The notes under the pieces: model-generated | What the model was told of the DNA's origin: nothing | Database searches by the model: none | What the model saw: the letters and a program-made list of their open reading frames with translations, nothing else | Translations under genes and position numbers: made by a program | Source: Peptoniphilus faecalis | GTDB taxonomy: Bacteria > Bacillota > Clostridia > Tissierellales > Peptoniphilaceae | Direction of reading: 5' to 3' | NCBI RefSeq assembly: GCF_012976305.1 | Contig: NZ_JABDSR010000005.1 | Span: forward strand, 62,001-126,000 | Length of the DNA stretch: 64,000 bases | Shown here: positions 52,790 to 61,305 of the stretch, in pieces | How the letters are laid out: each line of letters opens with the position of its first letter | Numbering within the stretch: the first letter of the stretch is position 1

Positions 52790-54142
52790 TTACATAATGA
52801 TATTTTTTCTCCATTTTCCAAATTTATAGTAAATTACCATGAGAAGAAAGTTTACAAAATATGAAACTGGATAAATTATACTTATTACTCTTATGGAATT
52901 AAATATTGGCATTGCAAAGTAAACTACCACTAATCTAAAAATACAAATTGTCAAAAGAGAAATAATCATTGGTCCCATTGCGTTTCCGCTTCCCCTAATA
53001 AATCCAGAAATAGTTTCTGAAAGTCCAAAGGACCAAATTCCAAGACTTATTATCCTCAAAAAATCGGAACCATATCCAACTACCTTTGGATCAGAATTAA
53101 ATATTGCAATAAGCTCTTCTGCAAAGGCAACGGCAATTACTGATAAAACTGCGGAAATTCCAAATACAATCAAAAGCGAAACTTTAATCCCCTCTCGGAG
53201 CCTTTCGTATTTTTTTGCACCAAAATTTTGTCCCGAAAAAGTTGTCGCTGCAAGGGCAATTGCTTGAAGTGACATAAATAAAAATCCATCGATCCTTCCT
53301 TCTGCTGCAACACCTGCAATGGCATCGGGGCCAAAGGAGTTTATCTTTGCTTGAAAAATTACATTTGTAAAGGATAAAAGTGCTGTTTGAACTCCCGTCG
53401 GTATTCCAACTTCAAAAATTCTCTTTGCTTCAAACTTGTGAAGTTTTATTTCTTCTTTTCTAAGTTTGTAAGAGCCATCTGTTTTTAAAAGTGAATAAGT
53501 AACAAGAGCTGCTGATGCTACTTGTGATGCAAGAGTTGCAATACCAGCACCTAGTACAGACATTTGAAGCCATCCTACTAAAATTAAGTCGAGAACAATA
53601 TTTACAACGGCAGAAACGCATAGAAAGTTAAAAGGTCTCTTTGAGTCGCCTGTTGCCCTTAAAATAGATGCACCCATGTTGTAAATCAGAATTGGAATAG
53701 TTCCCAAAAAGAAAACTCTCATGTAAATTATTGCATCCCTAAAAATCTCTTGCGGCGTGTCCATTATCCTAAGAAAGAAGGGCGTCGTGAAATAACCAAA
53801 AATTGTTATAAAAAGCCCTGACATTAGTCCAAGAAAATAAGAAACGCCAACAGATTTTTTTAATCCATCCCTATCATTTGAGCCATAATAAAGGGATATT
53901 ATTACAGACGCACCAGTAGTAAGCCCTAAAAAAAGTCCAATTAATAGATTTGAAACTGGTCCCGTTGCACCAACTGCTGCCATAGGGTTTTTCCCTGCAA
54001 ATCTTCCTACAATCATAAGGTCTGCTGTATTATATAATTGTTGCAAAAAATTTGTAAGAAGAAGGGGAATTGCAAATTTTATAAGTCCCTCTGCAATAGA
54101 GCCTTCTGTCAAATTTATATTTCTGCTGATTTTTTTACTCAT
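52790..54142 (-). CDS. MATE-family multidrug efflux protein
   Basis: Membrane protein of 450 residues with 12 predicted segments in two related halves, as in MATE transporters that couple Na+ or H+ to drug or metabolite export. The N-terminus SIAEGLIKFAIPLLLTNFLQQLYNTADLMIVGRFAG is typical of the DinF/NorM clostridial type, and VGATGPVSNLLIGLFLGLTTGASVIIS follows. It overlaps the nnrE gene by 8 nt. Substrate unknown. Confidence 0.93.
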   Translation of the reverse strand: MSKKISRNINLTEGSIAEGLIKFAIPLLLTNFLQQLYNTADLMIVGRFAGKNPMAAVGATGPVSNLLIGLFLGLTTGASVIISLYYGSNDRDGLKKSVGVSYFLGLMSGLFITIFGYFTTPFFLRIMDTPQEIFRDAIIYMRVFFLGTIPILIYNMGASILRATGDSKRPFNFLCVSAVVNIVLDLILVGWLQMSVLGAGIATLASQVASAALVTYSLLKTDGSYKLRKEEIKLHKFEAKRIFEVGIPTGVQTALLSFTNVIFQAKINSFGPDAIAGVAAEGRIDGFLFMSLQAIALAATTFSGQNFGAKKYERLREGIKVSLLIVFGISAVLSVIAVAFAEELIAIFNSDPKVVGYGSDFLRIISLGIWSFGLSETISGFIRGSGNAMGPMIISLLTICIFRLVVVYFAMPIFNSIRVISIIYPVSYFVNFLLMVIYYKFGKWRKNIIM

Positions 54143-54758
54143 CTTTGTACCTCACAATTCCAATATATACTTTTTTAAGCTCTCCCACATTGCTATTTAA
54201 AAGCTCTCCCTTTTTTATATCAGATATTGCATAGGTAACATTGCAAGCCACACAATTTCCATATTCTTCACCTGTATCTGCATCCATTCCAGAAGGTATA
54301 TCCACGCCAATTATATAATTTCCATGAATATTTATAATATCAATTAAACTTCTGTAGAATTTATTTAATTTTCTATTAAGTCCTGTGCCAAAAATTGCAT
54401 CCACAGTAATTTCATTTACTTCAATAGATTCAATTAATTCATTAAAATTATCGCCTTCAATGTATTTTACATCTGTAAGTTTTTTTATAATCTCTAAATT
54501 TTTGGAAAAATCCTCTGTTTCTTTGTCTCCAACTACAAAGACTTCAACAGTTTTTCCATTAAGTATTAAATGTCTTGCGATTACAAGTCCATCACCGCCG
54601 TTATTTCCCTTACCGCAAATTATTGTAAAGGAATCGTACTGATTAATTTCACGAAAAATCCCCATACCTGCATTTTCCATTAAAATAAGAGAATCAATTT
54701 TAAACTCCTCTATTGTTCTCTTTTCTAGTTCAATCATCTTGTTTTTTGAAATTGTCAC
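54135..54758 (-). CDS. nnrE: NAD(P)H-hydrate epimerase (YjeF N-terminal domain only)
   Basis: Repairs the hydrated NADHX/NADPHX by epimerisation; 207 residues. The Rossmann-like signature GKGNNGGDGLVIARHL lies near residues 49-64, and NAIFGTGLNRKL-like (DAIFGTGLNRKL) and VDIPSGMDADTGE are visible. Many bacteria encode this fused to an NAD(P)HX dehydratase; here only the epimerase is present, so the dehydratase must be separate. It precedes a MATE gene with an 8-nt overlap. Confidence 0.9.
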   Translation of the reverse strand: MTISKNKMIELEKRTIEEFKIDSLILMENAGMGIFREINQYDSFTIICGKGNNGGDGLVIARHLILNGKTVEVFVVGDKETEDFSKNLEIIKKLTDVKYIEGDNFNELIESIEVNEITVDAIFGTGLNRKLNKFYRSLIDIINIHGNYIIGVDIPSGMDADTGEEYGNCVACNVTYAISDIKKGELLNSNVGELKKVYIGIVRYKDE

Positions 54759-55121
54759 AGTAATCCCTCCCTGTGTTTATTATATGCTATTTATTAAAAA
54801 TTGACACCACATTATGATAATTTTTGAACTTTATTTTATTCTCTTTAATTTCTAAATTATATAGCAATTAATTATTTATTTATCCTTAATAATAAATTTT
54901 TGCAAGGAGAATATAATACAACAAAACTCTCGCAATTGCAAAAATCTTTCCATTTTTTTCAAAAATTATTTTTATACCCTTAATAAAAATATTTAAATAA
55001 AAATAATTTTATTAGTTGATATTTAATATCAATTGAGTTATAATTAAATTAAATTTTTAATGAATAAATAATTAAGTTAAGTTTTTATAGAAAAAATAAA
55101 ATTATATTAATAGGAGGAATT
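54759..55121. other. Divergent AT-rich intergenic region nnrE / AraC regulator
   Basis: A 363-bp spacer with no gene. It has a 10-bp inverted repeat ATTTTTGCAA/TTGCAAAAAT (54896-54905 with 54936-54945), which could be an operator or a terminator-like hairpin (T-rich tract follows on the plus strand), and several TATAAT-like hexamers. I see no clear promoter assignment. Confidence 0.5.
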
Positions 55122-55757
55122 ATGACAAATTATCTTAAAATTGCAGAGAAAGCAAAGCCAGAGTGCATAAATTGTGCCCAAGAAATTTTTGAAGCTATTT
55201 CAAAAAATTCTACTACAAAGTCTCTTGATAAGGTTAAAAAACAAATGGACAACTTAAATACATTCTTATATACATACTTTCTCATTACTTATAATAAAGA
55301 CCTCACAAATATTCACGACGATTTTACTTTAAAAATCAAAAATGTCCATGATAAATCTTCTTTAAAAAATATTGCAAATCAGTTGATTGAAGCTTATTCC
55401 AATTCTCTACTTGATGAAATGGAATTTTCTAGAAATGAAATTATAGACAATGCCCTAAAGATCATTAATAAAGAATACGCAACGGGGTTAAATTTAGAAG
55501 ATCTTGCAAAAAAACTTCACCTTTCCAAAAATTACCTTTGTTCACTTTTTAAGGAAGAAACAGGCTTTACATTTTGCCAATATTTAAATACATTAAAGAC
55601 TAATAAGGCAAAAAAACTTCTTTTAGAAGATAAAAAGACTTTAGAATACATTAGTTATGAATGTGGGTTTTCTTCACAACCTCATTTTACTATGACCTTT
55701 AAAAAGTATACTGGTAAAACACCTCGTGAATACAAAATGAGCCTAGTGTCCCAATAA
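55122..55757 (+). CDS. AraC-family transcriptional regulator
   Basis: DNA-binding protein of 211 residues. Two helix-turn-helix motifs fill the last 100 residues: NLEDLAKKLHLSKNYLCSLFKEETGFTFCQYLNTLKTNKAKKLL and then LEYISYECGFSSQPHFTMTFKKYTGKTPREYK, with the family signature near the end. The N-terminal half is short and helical, with cysteines at 16 and 19, and I recognise no known sensor domain. It precedes an MBOAT gene by 56 nt; a hairpin over the ribosome binding site (55769-55812) lies between. It may control the acyltransferase module downstream. Confidence 0.85.
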   Translation: MTNYLKIAEKAKPECINCAQEIFEAISKNSTTKSLDKVKKQMDNLNTFLYTYFLITYNKDLTNIHDDFTLKIKNVHDKSSLKNIANQLIEAYSNSLLDEMEFSRNEIIDNALKIINKEYATGLNLEDLAKKLHLSKNYLCSLFKEETGFTFCQYLNTLKTNKAKKLLLEDKKTLEYISYECGFSSQPHFTMTFKKYTGKTPREYKMSLVSQ

Positions 55758-55768
55758 TCTAATTATTG

Positions 55769-55812
55769 AAATCCTCCATGCTTTGCTATATTATATAGTA
55801 ATTGGAGGATTT
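55769..55812 (+). promoter_or_regulatory. Hairpin sequestering the MBOAT ribosome binding site
   Basis: The 10-bp perfect stem AAATCCTCCA/TGGAGGATTT (55769-55778 with 55803-55812) places the GGAGG binding site of the MBOAT gene inside the 3' arm. A further inner pairing CTATAT/ATATAG lies in the loop. It also resembles a terminator of the AraC gene, since its 3' arm ends in T bases. Confidence 0.6.
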
Positions 55813-55813
55813 T

Positions 55814-57253
55814 ATGCTTTTTAACTCATTTGAATACTTGATTTTCTTGCCCATAGTTGTGTTTTTTTACAACTTATTACCAAGAAAATTTAAAAATATA
55901 TTTTTGCTATTGGCAAGCCTCGCATTTTATAGTTTTTGGAATGTTAAATACACATTCCTAATGCTCCTTTCAATATTTATAACCTACATAACTGGAATAT
56001 ATATTGAAAAAAATAGGGCAAATGTAAAAAAAATGAAGCTTGCTGTCTTTTTATGCTTTTTTATAAATTTGGGCATACTCTTTATTTTTAAATACTTTAA
56101 TTTTTTTGCCAATATTATAAATAGTTTTTCTGACAGTAATTTTAATATTGCAATAGATGTGCTACTTCCAGTTGGGATTTCCTTTTACACTTTTCAGGCA
56201 CTTGGCTACACCATTGACGTGTATAGAGAAGACCTTCACGCAGAAAAAAATCTCGTGAACTACGCCCTTTTTGTATCTTTCTTTCCACAACTTGTGGCAG
56301 GACCCATTGAGAGAAGTGTAAATTTACTACCTCAATTAAAAAGCCCAAAAAAATTTAGCTACGACAATCTCATTAGTGGTCTAATCCTATTTACCTATGG
56401 AATGTTTTTAAAATTAATTATCGCCGATAGAGCTGCAATTCTCGTAAATGAAGTCTTTGGAAATTATGAAAGCTTTTCAAGAGAAATTTTAATTATTTCA
56501 GGCATTTTATTTACACTACAAATTTATTGCGACTTCTATTCCTATTCTATAATGGCAAAGGGATCGGCAAAAATCCTCGGCATCGATCTAATGGATAATT
56601 TTAAGGAGCCACTCCTTTCTAAATCCATTACTGAGTTTTGGAGAAGATGGCATATTTCTCTATCCACTTGGTTTAAGGACTACCTATACATTCCCCTTGG
56701 TGGAAATAGAAGGGGCAAGATGAGGAAATATTTTAATTTAATTGTTGTTTTTTTAGTGAGTGGACTTTGGCACGGCGCAGAACTTTCCTTTGTGCTATGG
56801 GGTCTTATCCACGGAATTTTTAATGTACTTGAAAATATTTTTGGTCTTAATAAAAAAAGCCTTCATAAAAATATTTTTGTAGATACCTTTAAAAGAATTG
56901 TAACTTTTATAATAGTTGTCTTTGCCTTTATTTATTTTAGAGCAGAAAATATTCACCAAGGCAACGAATATCTACTTGCAATTTTAAATAATGAGAAAAG
57001 CCTTGATTTATTAGGAGAATTGTCAAAAACTTCCTTTGGAATTTCAAATATTTATCCTCTAACCTTTGGTGTAATTATTTTATTCATCTTCGACATTTTA
57101 AAGTACAACAAAATAAATTTAAGTGAAGGTCTTTTAAAAATAATTCTTCCAATAAGGTGGTTAATTTACCTCGCCTTTATCTTTATAATAATAATTTTTG
57201 GCGTATATGGTCCAGAGTTTTCTGAATCCGCCTTTATATATTTTCAATTCTAG
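55814..57253 (+). CDS. MBOAT-family O-acyltransferase (AlgI/DltB/PatA-like)
   Basis: Polytopic membrane protein of 479 residues from the ATG at 55814 (GGAGG 5 nt upstream; TTG at 55802 rejected). It has about ten membrane segments. The conserved catalytic region is SGLWHGAELSFVLWGLIHG, with the essential His at about 320, plus LPVGISFYTFQALGYTIDVYR and FFPQLVAGPIERS of the AlgI family. Such proteins pass an acetyl or D-alanyl group across the membrane. It precedes an SGNH-like protein by 8 nt, the usual two-component O-acetylation pairing. The polymer acylated is unknown. Confidence 0.92.
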   Translation: MLFNSFEYLIFLPIVVFFYNLLPRKFKNIFLLLASLAFYSFWNVKYTFLMLLSIFITYITGIYIEKNRANVKKMKLAVFLCFFINLGILFIFKYFNFFANIINSFSDSNFNIAIDVLLPVGISFYTFQALGYTIDVYREDLHAEKNLVNYALFVSFFPQLVAGPIERSVNLLPQLKSPKKFSYDNLISGLILFTYGMFLKLIIADRAAILVNEVFGNYESFSREILIISGILFTLQIYCDFYSYSIMAKGSAKILGIDLMDNFKEPLLSKSITEFWRRWHISLSTWFKDYLYIPLGGNRRGKMRKYFNLIVVFLVSGLWHGAELSFVLWGLIHGIFNVLENIFGLNKKSLHKNIFVDTFKRIVTFIIVVFAFIYFRAENIHQGNEYLLAILNNEKSLDLLGELSKTSFGISNIYPLTFGVIILFIFDILKYNKINLSEGLLKIILPIRWLIYLAFIFIIIIFGVYGPEFSESAFIYFQF

Positions 57254-57261
57254 GTGATAAA

Positions 57262-58290
57262 ATGAAAAAATTTCTAAAATTTTTAAAATCAATAATATTT
57301 ATTGCCATAGTAATTTTTGGCATCATAGAACTAAATAGCCTTTTCATGAGAAAATCTCTTTCAAAGCCTTGGGATATGGGAAATAAAATAGGCGGCTTTT
57401 TTAACGAAGCTGAAGACTATAATGCGATGTTTTTTGGTTCAAGTCATACTTACTGCTCCTTTGAACCCCTTGTAATTTATGAAAATACTGGTGTTAAATC
57501 CTATGTATTGGGGTCTCAAAAACAGCCTCTACAAGTTACTGCAAGTTATGTAAAGGAAGCCCTCAGAATAAAAAATCCCAGCGTGATTTTTGTCGACATA
57601 CAATCATCAATTTATAAAATTCAAGAAGATTCTAGCGTCGTAAATTCTTATTCAGACTATTTGCCAATGTCTAAAAATAAATTAGAAATGATCCTTAAAA
57701 AAGTTCCTAAGGAGTTTAAGGCAATGTCCATTCTTCCCCTCATTAGCTATCATAGCAGATGGGATGAGTTAAAGTATGAGGATTACAACTTCGACAAAAC
57801 TTCCTACAAAGATTACCTAAAAGGCTATGTACTTTTAAAGGGTCAAAGTAAAGATTTTAGAGAAAATATATTTGAAGATGAAGATAATTATTTAAATTCA
57901 ATTACTTCCTTTGATGAAAAAAATTATTTAAAGGAAAACCTAAAGGCCTTTGACGAAATCATAGACCTAGCAAATAGAAATGGTGTAAAATTATATTTTG
58001 TCAAGACGCCCGTTTACGATTATAATTTGTATAAAAAAAATATAAATACAATTGAAAAATATTTAGAGAAAAGAGACGCAACCTTTATCGACTTCAACAA
58101 ATTTTATGACGAAATAAAATTAACTAAAGATGATTTCTACGATCCTCATCACTTAAATGTTCAAGGTGCAGAAAAATTTAATTTGTTTTTTATCGACTAC
58201 ATGAAAAAAGAAGGCATCTTCCAAGAAAATTTGGCTAATGATAAAGCTTGGCAAGAAAATATTAAAATTTATGATATAAATAAATCTTGA
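57262..58290 (+). CDS. SGNH-hydrolase-like protein, probable O-acyltransferase partner of MBOAT
   Basis: A 342-residue protein with one N-terminal membrane segment (about 7-25) and an extracytoplasmic SGNH-like domain. The nucleophile motif is FGSSHTYCS at residues 58-66, and the late DPHHLN at 294-299 carries the catalytic Asp-His. It resembles AlgX/AlgJ or DltD-type partners that take the acyl group delivered by an MBOAT protein and place it on a cell-surface polymer. It follows the MBOAT gene by 8 nt with an AGGTG site and is ended by a terminator. Specific substrate unknown. Confidence 0.8.
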   Translation: MKKFLKFLKSIIFIAIVIFGIIELNSLFMRKSLSKPWDMGNKIGGFFNEAEDYNAMFFGSSHTYCSFEPLVIYENTGVKSYVLGSQKQPLQVTASYVKEALRIKNPSVIFVDIQSSIYKIQEDSSVVNSYSDYLPMSKNKLEMILKKVPKEFKAMSILPLISYHSRWDELKYEDYNFDKTSYKDYLKGYVLLKGQSKDFRENIFEDEDNYLNSITSFDEKNYLKENLKAFDEIIDLANRNGVKLYFVKTPVYDYNLYKKNINTIEKYLEKRDATFIDFNKFYDEIKLTKDDFYDPHHLNVQGAEKFNLFFIDYMKKEGIFQENLANDKAWQENIKIYDINKS

Positions 58291-58291
58291 T

Positions 58292-58323
58292 AGACAGAGG
58301 TTTTTATCTTCTGTCTCTTTTTT
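58292..58323 (+). terminator. Terminator of the MBOAT-SGNH operon
   Basis: The stem AGACAGA/TCTGTCT (58292-58298 with 58310-58316) with an 11-nt loop is followed by CTTTTTTT. It lies immediately after the stop. Confidence 0.85.
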
Positions 58324-58341
58324 TGAAAATCTTTTTTAATA

Positions 58342-58370
58342 TTGATAAGCACATTTATTTGTAATATTAT
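58342..58370 (+). promoter_or_regulatory. Promoter of the LysR-PAP2 pair
   Basis: TTGATA at 58342-58347, a 17-nt spacer, and TATTAT at 58365-58370; start near 58377, about 90 nt before the LysR ATG. Confidence 0.55.
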
Positions 58371-58464
58371 ATAAAATGAGTTTAATAAATAAAATTATAA
58401 CCTTTTTTCTATATTTCTTGCTTTTTATTAAAAATAATAATAAAATATGCTTAAGGAGGCTAAT

Positions 58465-59337
58465 ATGACTATAAGGGATTTGGAAATATTTATTGAAGTT
58501 GTTAAGACGAAAAATATGTCAAATGCTGCTAAAAATCTAGAAATTTCGCAGCCTACCGTCTCTCATGCAATTTCACAAATAGAAAATGAGTATAATGTAA
58601 GACTATTCGATAGGGTTTCTAAAAAATTGTACATAACTGATGTTGGCTTAAGGCTTTATGATTTTGCCCTAAATATATTGGAACAATTTGAAAACACTTT
58701 GATTTTTTTGCAAAGTTCATCTACCGCCCACAATATTAATCTAGGTGTGAGTTCAAATTTTAGTTCTCAATTTTTGCTTGAAATAGTAGATGAGTATGAA
58801 AAAAAGGAAAACGATGTTAGTATAAGAGTATATGTTGACTCTCGTGAAAAAATAATTGAAAAATTAAATGCTGGTATAGTAAACCTTGCGATAATAGACG
58901 GAGATTCTGGAGTTGAAAATAATCTAGTCGAGCCCTTTTTTAAAGATGAGATTTTTATAATTTCTTCGAAAGATTCTGAAATAAAAGACAAAAAAGTACT
59001 TGAACCAGATGATTTAAAAAACAAAAAATTTGTATTTGGAGATTTAGACAGTGTTTCTAAAAAAATACTTTTGGGTTATCTTCGTGAAAAAAATATTCCA
59101 ATAGATTTAAAATTTATTTGTCAAAATAAAGACATGGTTTTAAATATTGTAAAAAATAGTGATGTACTTTCCATTGGTGCAAATTCATCCTTTAATGACG
59201 ATAATATAATTAAGCACAGAATTTTAAATTTCTCTATGAGTAGAACTTATTACTTAGTTTATCATAGTGATTCTTTTCTTAAAAATAATTTGAAAAATTT
59301 TGTGAATTTTATAAAATACAAATTTAAAACAAAATAG
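58465..59337 (+). CDS. LysR-family transcriptional regulator
   Basis: Regulator of 290 residues from the ATG at 58465, which has AAGGAGG 5 nt upstream; an in-frame ATG 18 nt earlier precedes that site and is not used. The helix-turn-helix is at about 5-60 (NMSNAAKNLEISQPTVSHAISQIENEYNVRLFDR), and the effector domain follows as two alpha/beta lobes. The ligand is unknown. It is followed after 1 nt by a PAP2 phosphatase with no ribosome binding site of its own, so the two are translated together, which is unusual for LysR genes. Confidence 0.9.
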   Translation: MTIRDLEIFIEVVKTKNMSNAAKNLEISQPTVSHAISQIENEYNVRLFDRVSKKLYITDVGLRLYDFALNILEQFENTLIFLQSSSTAHNINLGVSSNFSSQFLLEIVDEYEKKENDVSIRVYVDSREKIIEKLNAGIVNLAIIDGDSGVENNLVEPFFKDEIFIISSKDSEIKDKKVLEPDDLKNKKFVFGDLDSVSKKILLGYLREKNIPIDLKFICQNKDMVLNIVKNSDVLSIGANSSFNDDNIIKHRILNFSMSRTYYLVYHSDSFLKNNLKNFVNFIKYKFKTK

Positions 59338-59338
59338 C

Positions 59339-59863
59339 ATGGAAATTAAATTTTTAGAAGCTTTACAAATTCTCTACTCTCCAATTTTAAATTATCTCAT
59401 GATTTTTATAACTTATCTGGGCAATGGAGGATTTATTTGGATTGTTGCTGCAATATATTTGCTCTTTCAGAATAATAATAAGTTGAAAAGAGAGGCTTTT
59501 ACCTTAGCATTAGCGCTAATTATTTTTTCAATCTTTGGTCTTCTAATTTTAAAACCAATAATAGCAAGACCAAGGCCTTTTACAGTATCTGATGTAAATC
59601 TTTTAATAAAAGAACCGCTGGGATTTTCTTTTCCATCAGGACACACTGGATCGTCTTTTGCAGCAGCATATGTGATTTATTTTTACAACAAAAAAAAAGG
59701 TGTGCTCGCACTTATTTTGGCAGCACTCATTGCCTTCTCTAGAATGTATCTCTTTGTTCATTATCCAACGGACATAATCGCCGGAATAATTCTTGGATTA
59801 ATATCTGGAAAATTGGCAACAAATTGCACAAATAATCTTTTAAAAAGGGCGTATAATAATTAA
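59339..59863 (+). CDS. PAP2-family membrane phosphatase
   Basis: Integral membrane phosphatase of 174 residues with about five membrane segments. The three PAP2 motifs are KPIIARPRP, PSGHT and SRMYLFVHYPTD, complete with the catalytic Arg and two His. Members dephosphorylate undecaprenyl pyrophosphate, phosphatidylglycerol phosphate or phosphatidate. The ATG is 1 nt after the LysR stop (TAGCATG), with no Shine-Dalgarno, indicating coupling. It is closed by a strong hairpin at 59886. Substrate uncertain. Confidence 0.9.
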   Translation: MEIKFLEALQILYSPILNYLMIFITYLGNGGFIWIVAAIYLLFQNNNKLKREAFTLALALIIFSIFGLLILKPIIARPRPFTVSDVNLLIKEPLGFSFPSGHTGSSFAAAYVIYFYNKKKGVLALILAALIAFSRMYLFVHYPTDIIAGIILGLISGKLATNCTNNLLKRAYNN

Positions 59864-59885
59864 AAAATTTAAATTCTTTGCAAAA

Positions 59886-59909
59886 TACCCCGTAAACTTT
59901 TACGGGGTA
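59886..59909. terminator. Bidirectional terminator between PAP2 and unknown gene
   Basis: The 11-bp stem TACCCCGTAAA/TTTACGGGGTA (59886-59896 with 59899-59909) with a 2-nt loop. The T-runs are moderate on both sides. The 3' end of the minus-strand gene (stop at 59900) lies within the hairpin. Confidence 0.65.
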
Positions 59910-60598
59910 GAATATTTTTCTGCAATTTTTATATTTAGTTCTTCACCAAGACCTCCATAGATCTCCTGGTACTCTTCGTAAACATTTTTTAGTCTAGTTA
60001 AATTAAAATCAATTGCTTCTTTATCATCTAACATATCCAGTTGATTTAGTGGAAATCTGTCAAACATCATTGAGATTTCTATCTCTAGGTCATCTCTCAT
60101 AAACTGCAATTTTTCGCTACTTATGCGAAGTTCTCTCGGCCTTTCTCTATTTAAAAATTTCAAAAGTCCCTCTTTGTCACAATTTTTGAAAAGTTCTTCT
60201 GCCCTGTCAAATTCTTCCACAGGAAAATCGTAAAAAGCTGGACTATAATAAAATATTACTTCTCTAAAAATATCCTCAATTTCTTTTCTCTTTTCATCAG
60301 TAATTATAATTTCATCTTCTCGTGTGAAGTTTTTTTTATCTTCCAATTCAAGTTCTTTAAACTCTTTTGCAAATTCTTCTTGAGCCTTATTTTTTGCATC
60401 TACGGGAGAAAGTTTGTCCAACAATTTTATATTTCTTCTAAGTTTTCTAATATTTAAATTTAAAGTATCTACATAATTTTCCAATTCGCCAAAAATCTCA
60501 TTATATCTCTCATAAGTCTTTGGAATTAAATTTATAATTGTGTCTTCTTTTACAAAAATTAGCTCCGACACTAAAAATTTCAAATAATTTCTCTCCAT
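59900..60598 (-). CDS. Hypothetical protein, helical
   Basis: I do not recognise this protein. About 232 residues from the ATG at 60596-60598 (AAGGTG 5 nt upstream); an upstream ATG near 60640 overlaps the preceding stop but has no binding site. The sequence is almost entirely helical and charged, with Leu/Glu/Asp/Arg-rich stretches such as NLNIRKLRRNIKLLDKLS and a C-terminal LNQLDMLDDKEAIDFNLTRLKNVYEEYQEIYGGLGEELN. No signal or membrane segment and no cysteine cluster. It is co-directional with the C39-like protein upstream and the two repair-like genes further upstream. Confidence 0.6.
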   Translation of the reverse strand: MERNYLKFLVSELIFVKEDTIINLIPKTYERYNEIFGELENYVDTLNLNIRKLRRNIKLLDKLSPVDAKNKAQEEFAKEFKELELEDKKNFTREDEIIITDEKRKEIEDIFREVIFYYSPAFYDFPVEEFDRAEELFKNCDKEGLLKFLNRERPRELRISSEKLQFMRDDLEIEISMMFDRFPLNQLDMLDDKEAIDFNLTRLKNVYEEYQEIYGGLGEELNIKIAEKYSTP

Positions 60599-60639
60599 AA
60601 CATCACCTTTTCCTTTAGGCCTAAACTTTATTATATTCA

Positions 60640-61236
60640 TCACAATAAGTCAATGTTAAAAATATTGTAAGAAAAAATAGGAAAGTTCATCAATCCTTTT
60701 AAGTCATTGTAATCTATATAGGAAGGAGTTTTATTCCAACCGTCATAGACATGTAAAATTTTGATTTTCATACCCTTAAATTTATAAATTGAATATCCAA
60801 AAATAACCAAAGAATGTCTTTTATAATATCCGTTCCCGAGATTCATGAGAACTGGGCGAAAATTATCTATTTCATCTTTTACATGGGAATAAAAATTACC
60901 CATGTAAATTCCCCTTGATTTTAGATTCATATTATTTTTTCTAAAATAAGTATTTGCAATGCGTGAAATAAAAAAGGGAATCGTGCCAATATTTTTGAAA
61001 TAGCCATTTTTATTTGCAATTTTAAAAACCTCTTTGTAAATTTCAAATTTATCAAGGTCCTTAAAACAATAACTAATAATTCTCGTCAAACTTGCAATAG
61101 TACAATTATTGCTTCCATCTTTAAAATCTCTTTGCAAAAAGTTTTGCATTTCAATTTCCCTTGATTCCACAAAAACTGCCTTGGGATAGTTTTTTTCTAT
61201 ATAGTCCTTTAGATTTGCAATTCTATTCTTTTTCAT
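60640..61236 (-). CDS. C39-like cysteine peptidase-fold protein (putative)
   Basis: About 198 residues from the ATG at 61234-61236, preceded by GGGGGAAGAG; a TTG 12 nt earlier is the longer alternative. GSNNCTIASLTRIISYC resembles the catalytic Cys start of C39/papain-like folds (C45). The segment RPVLMNLGNGYYKRHSLVIFGYS carries a His (H141), and ILHVYDGWN has an Asp (D165). Together these look like a Cys-His-Asp triad in the right order, but the assignment rests only on motif order. No signal peptide, so it is likely cytoplasmic. It lies 4 nt before, or slightly overlapping, the unknown gene downstream. Confidence 0.55.
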   Translation of the reverse strand: MKKNRIANLKDYIEKNYPKAVFVESREIEMQNFLQRDFKDGSNNCTIASLTRIISYCFKDLDKFEIYKEVFKIANKNGYFKNIGTIPFFISRIANTYFRKNNMNLKSRGIYMGNFYSHVKDEIDNFRPVLMNLGNGYYKRHSLVIFGYSIYKFKGMKIKILHVYDGWNKTPSYIDYNDLKGLMNFPIFSYNIFNIDLL

Positions 61237-61270
61237 CTCTTCCCCCAATCTTTATATACCCAGTTTACAA

Positions 61271-61302
61271 TAAAAAAAGCTTTATGAAAAATTCATAAAA
61301 CT
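61271..61302 (-). terminator. Terminator of the TIGR03915/03916-like pair
   Basis: A 10-bp stem with a G-T pair (61293-61302 with 61278-61287) and a 5-nt loop is followed by seven T on the minus strand. It ends the repair-like operon and separates it from the C39-like gene. Confidence 0.75.
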
Positions 61303-61305
61303 TTC

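Noticed and set aside
60640-60643. Start of the helical protein at the ATG overlapping the C39-like stop (ATGATG).
   Set aside because: It lacks a ribosome binding site; the ATG at 60598 has AAGGTG at the right distance.
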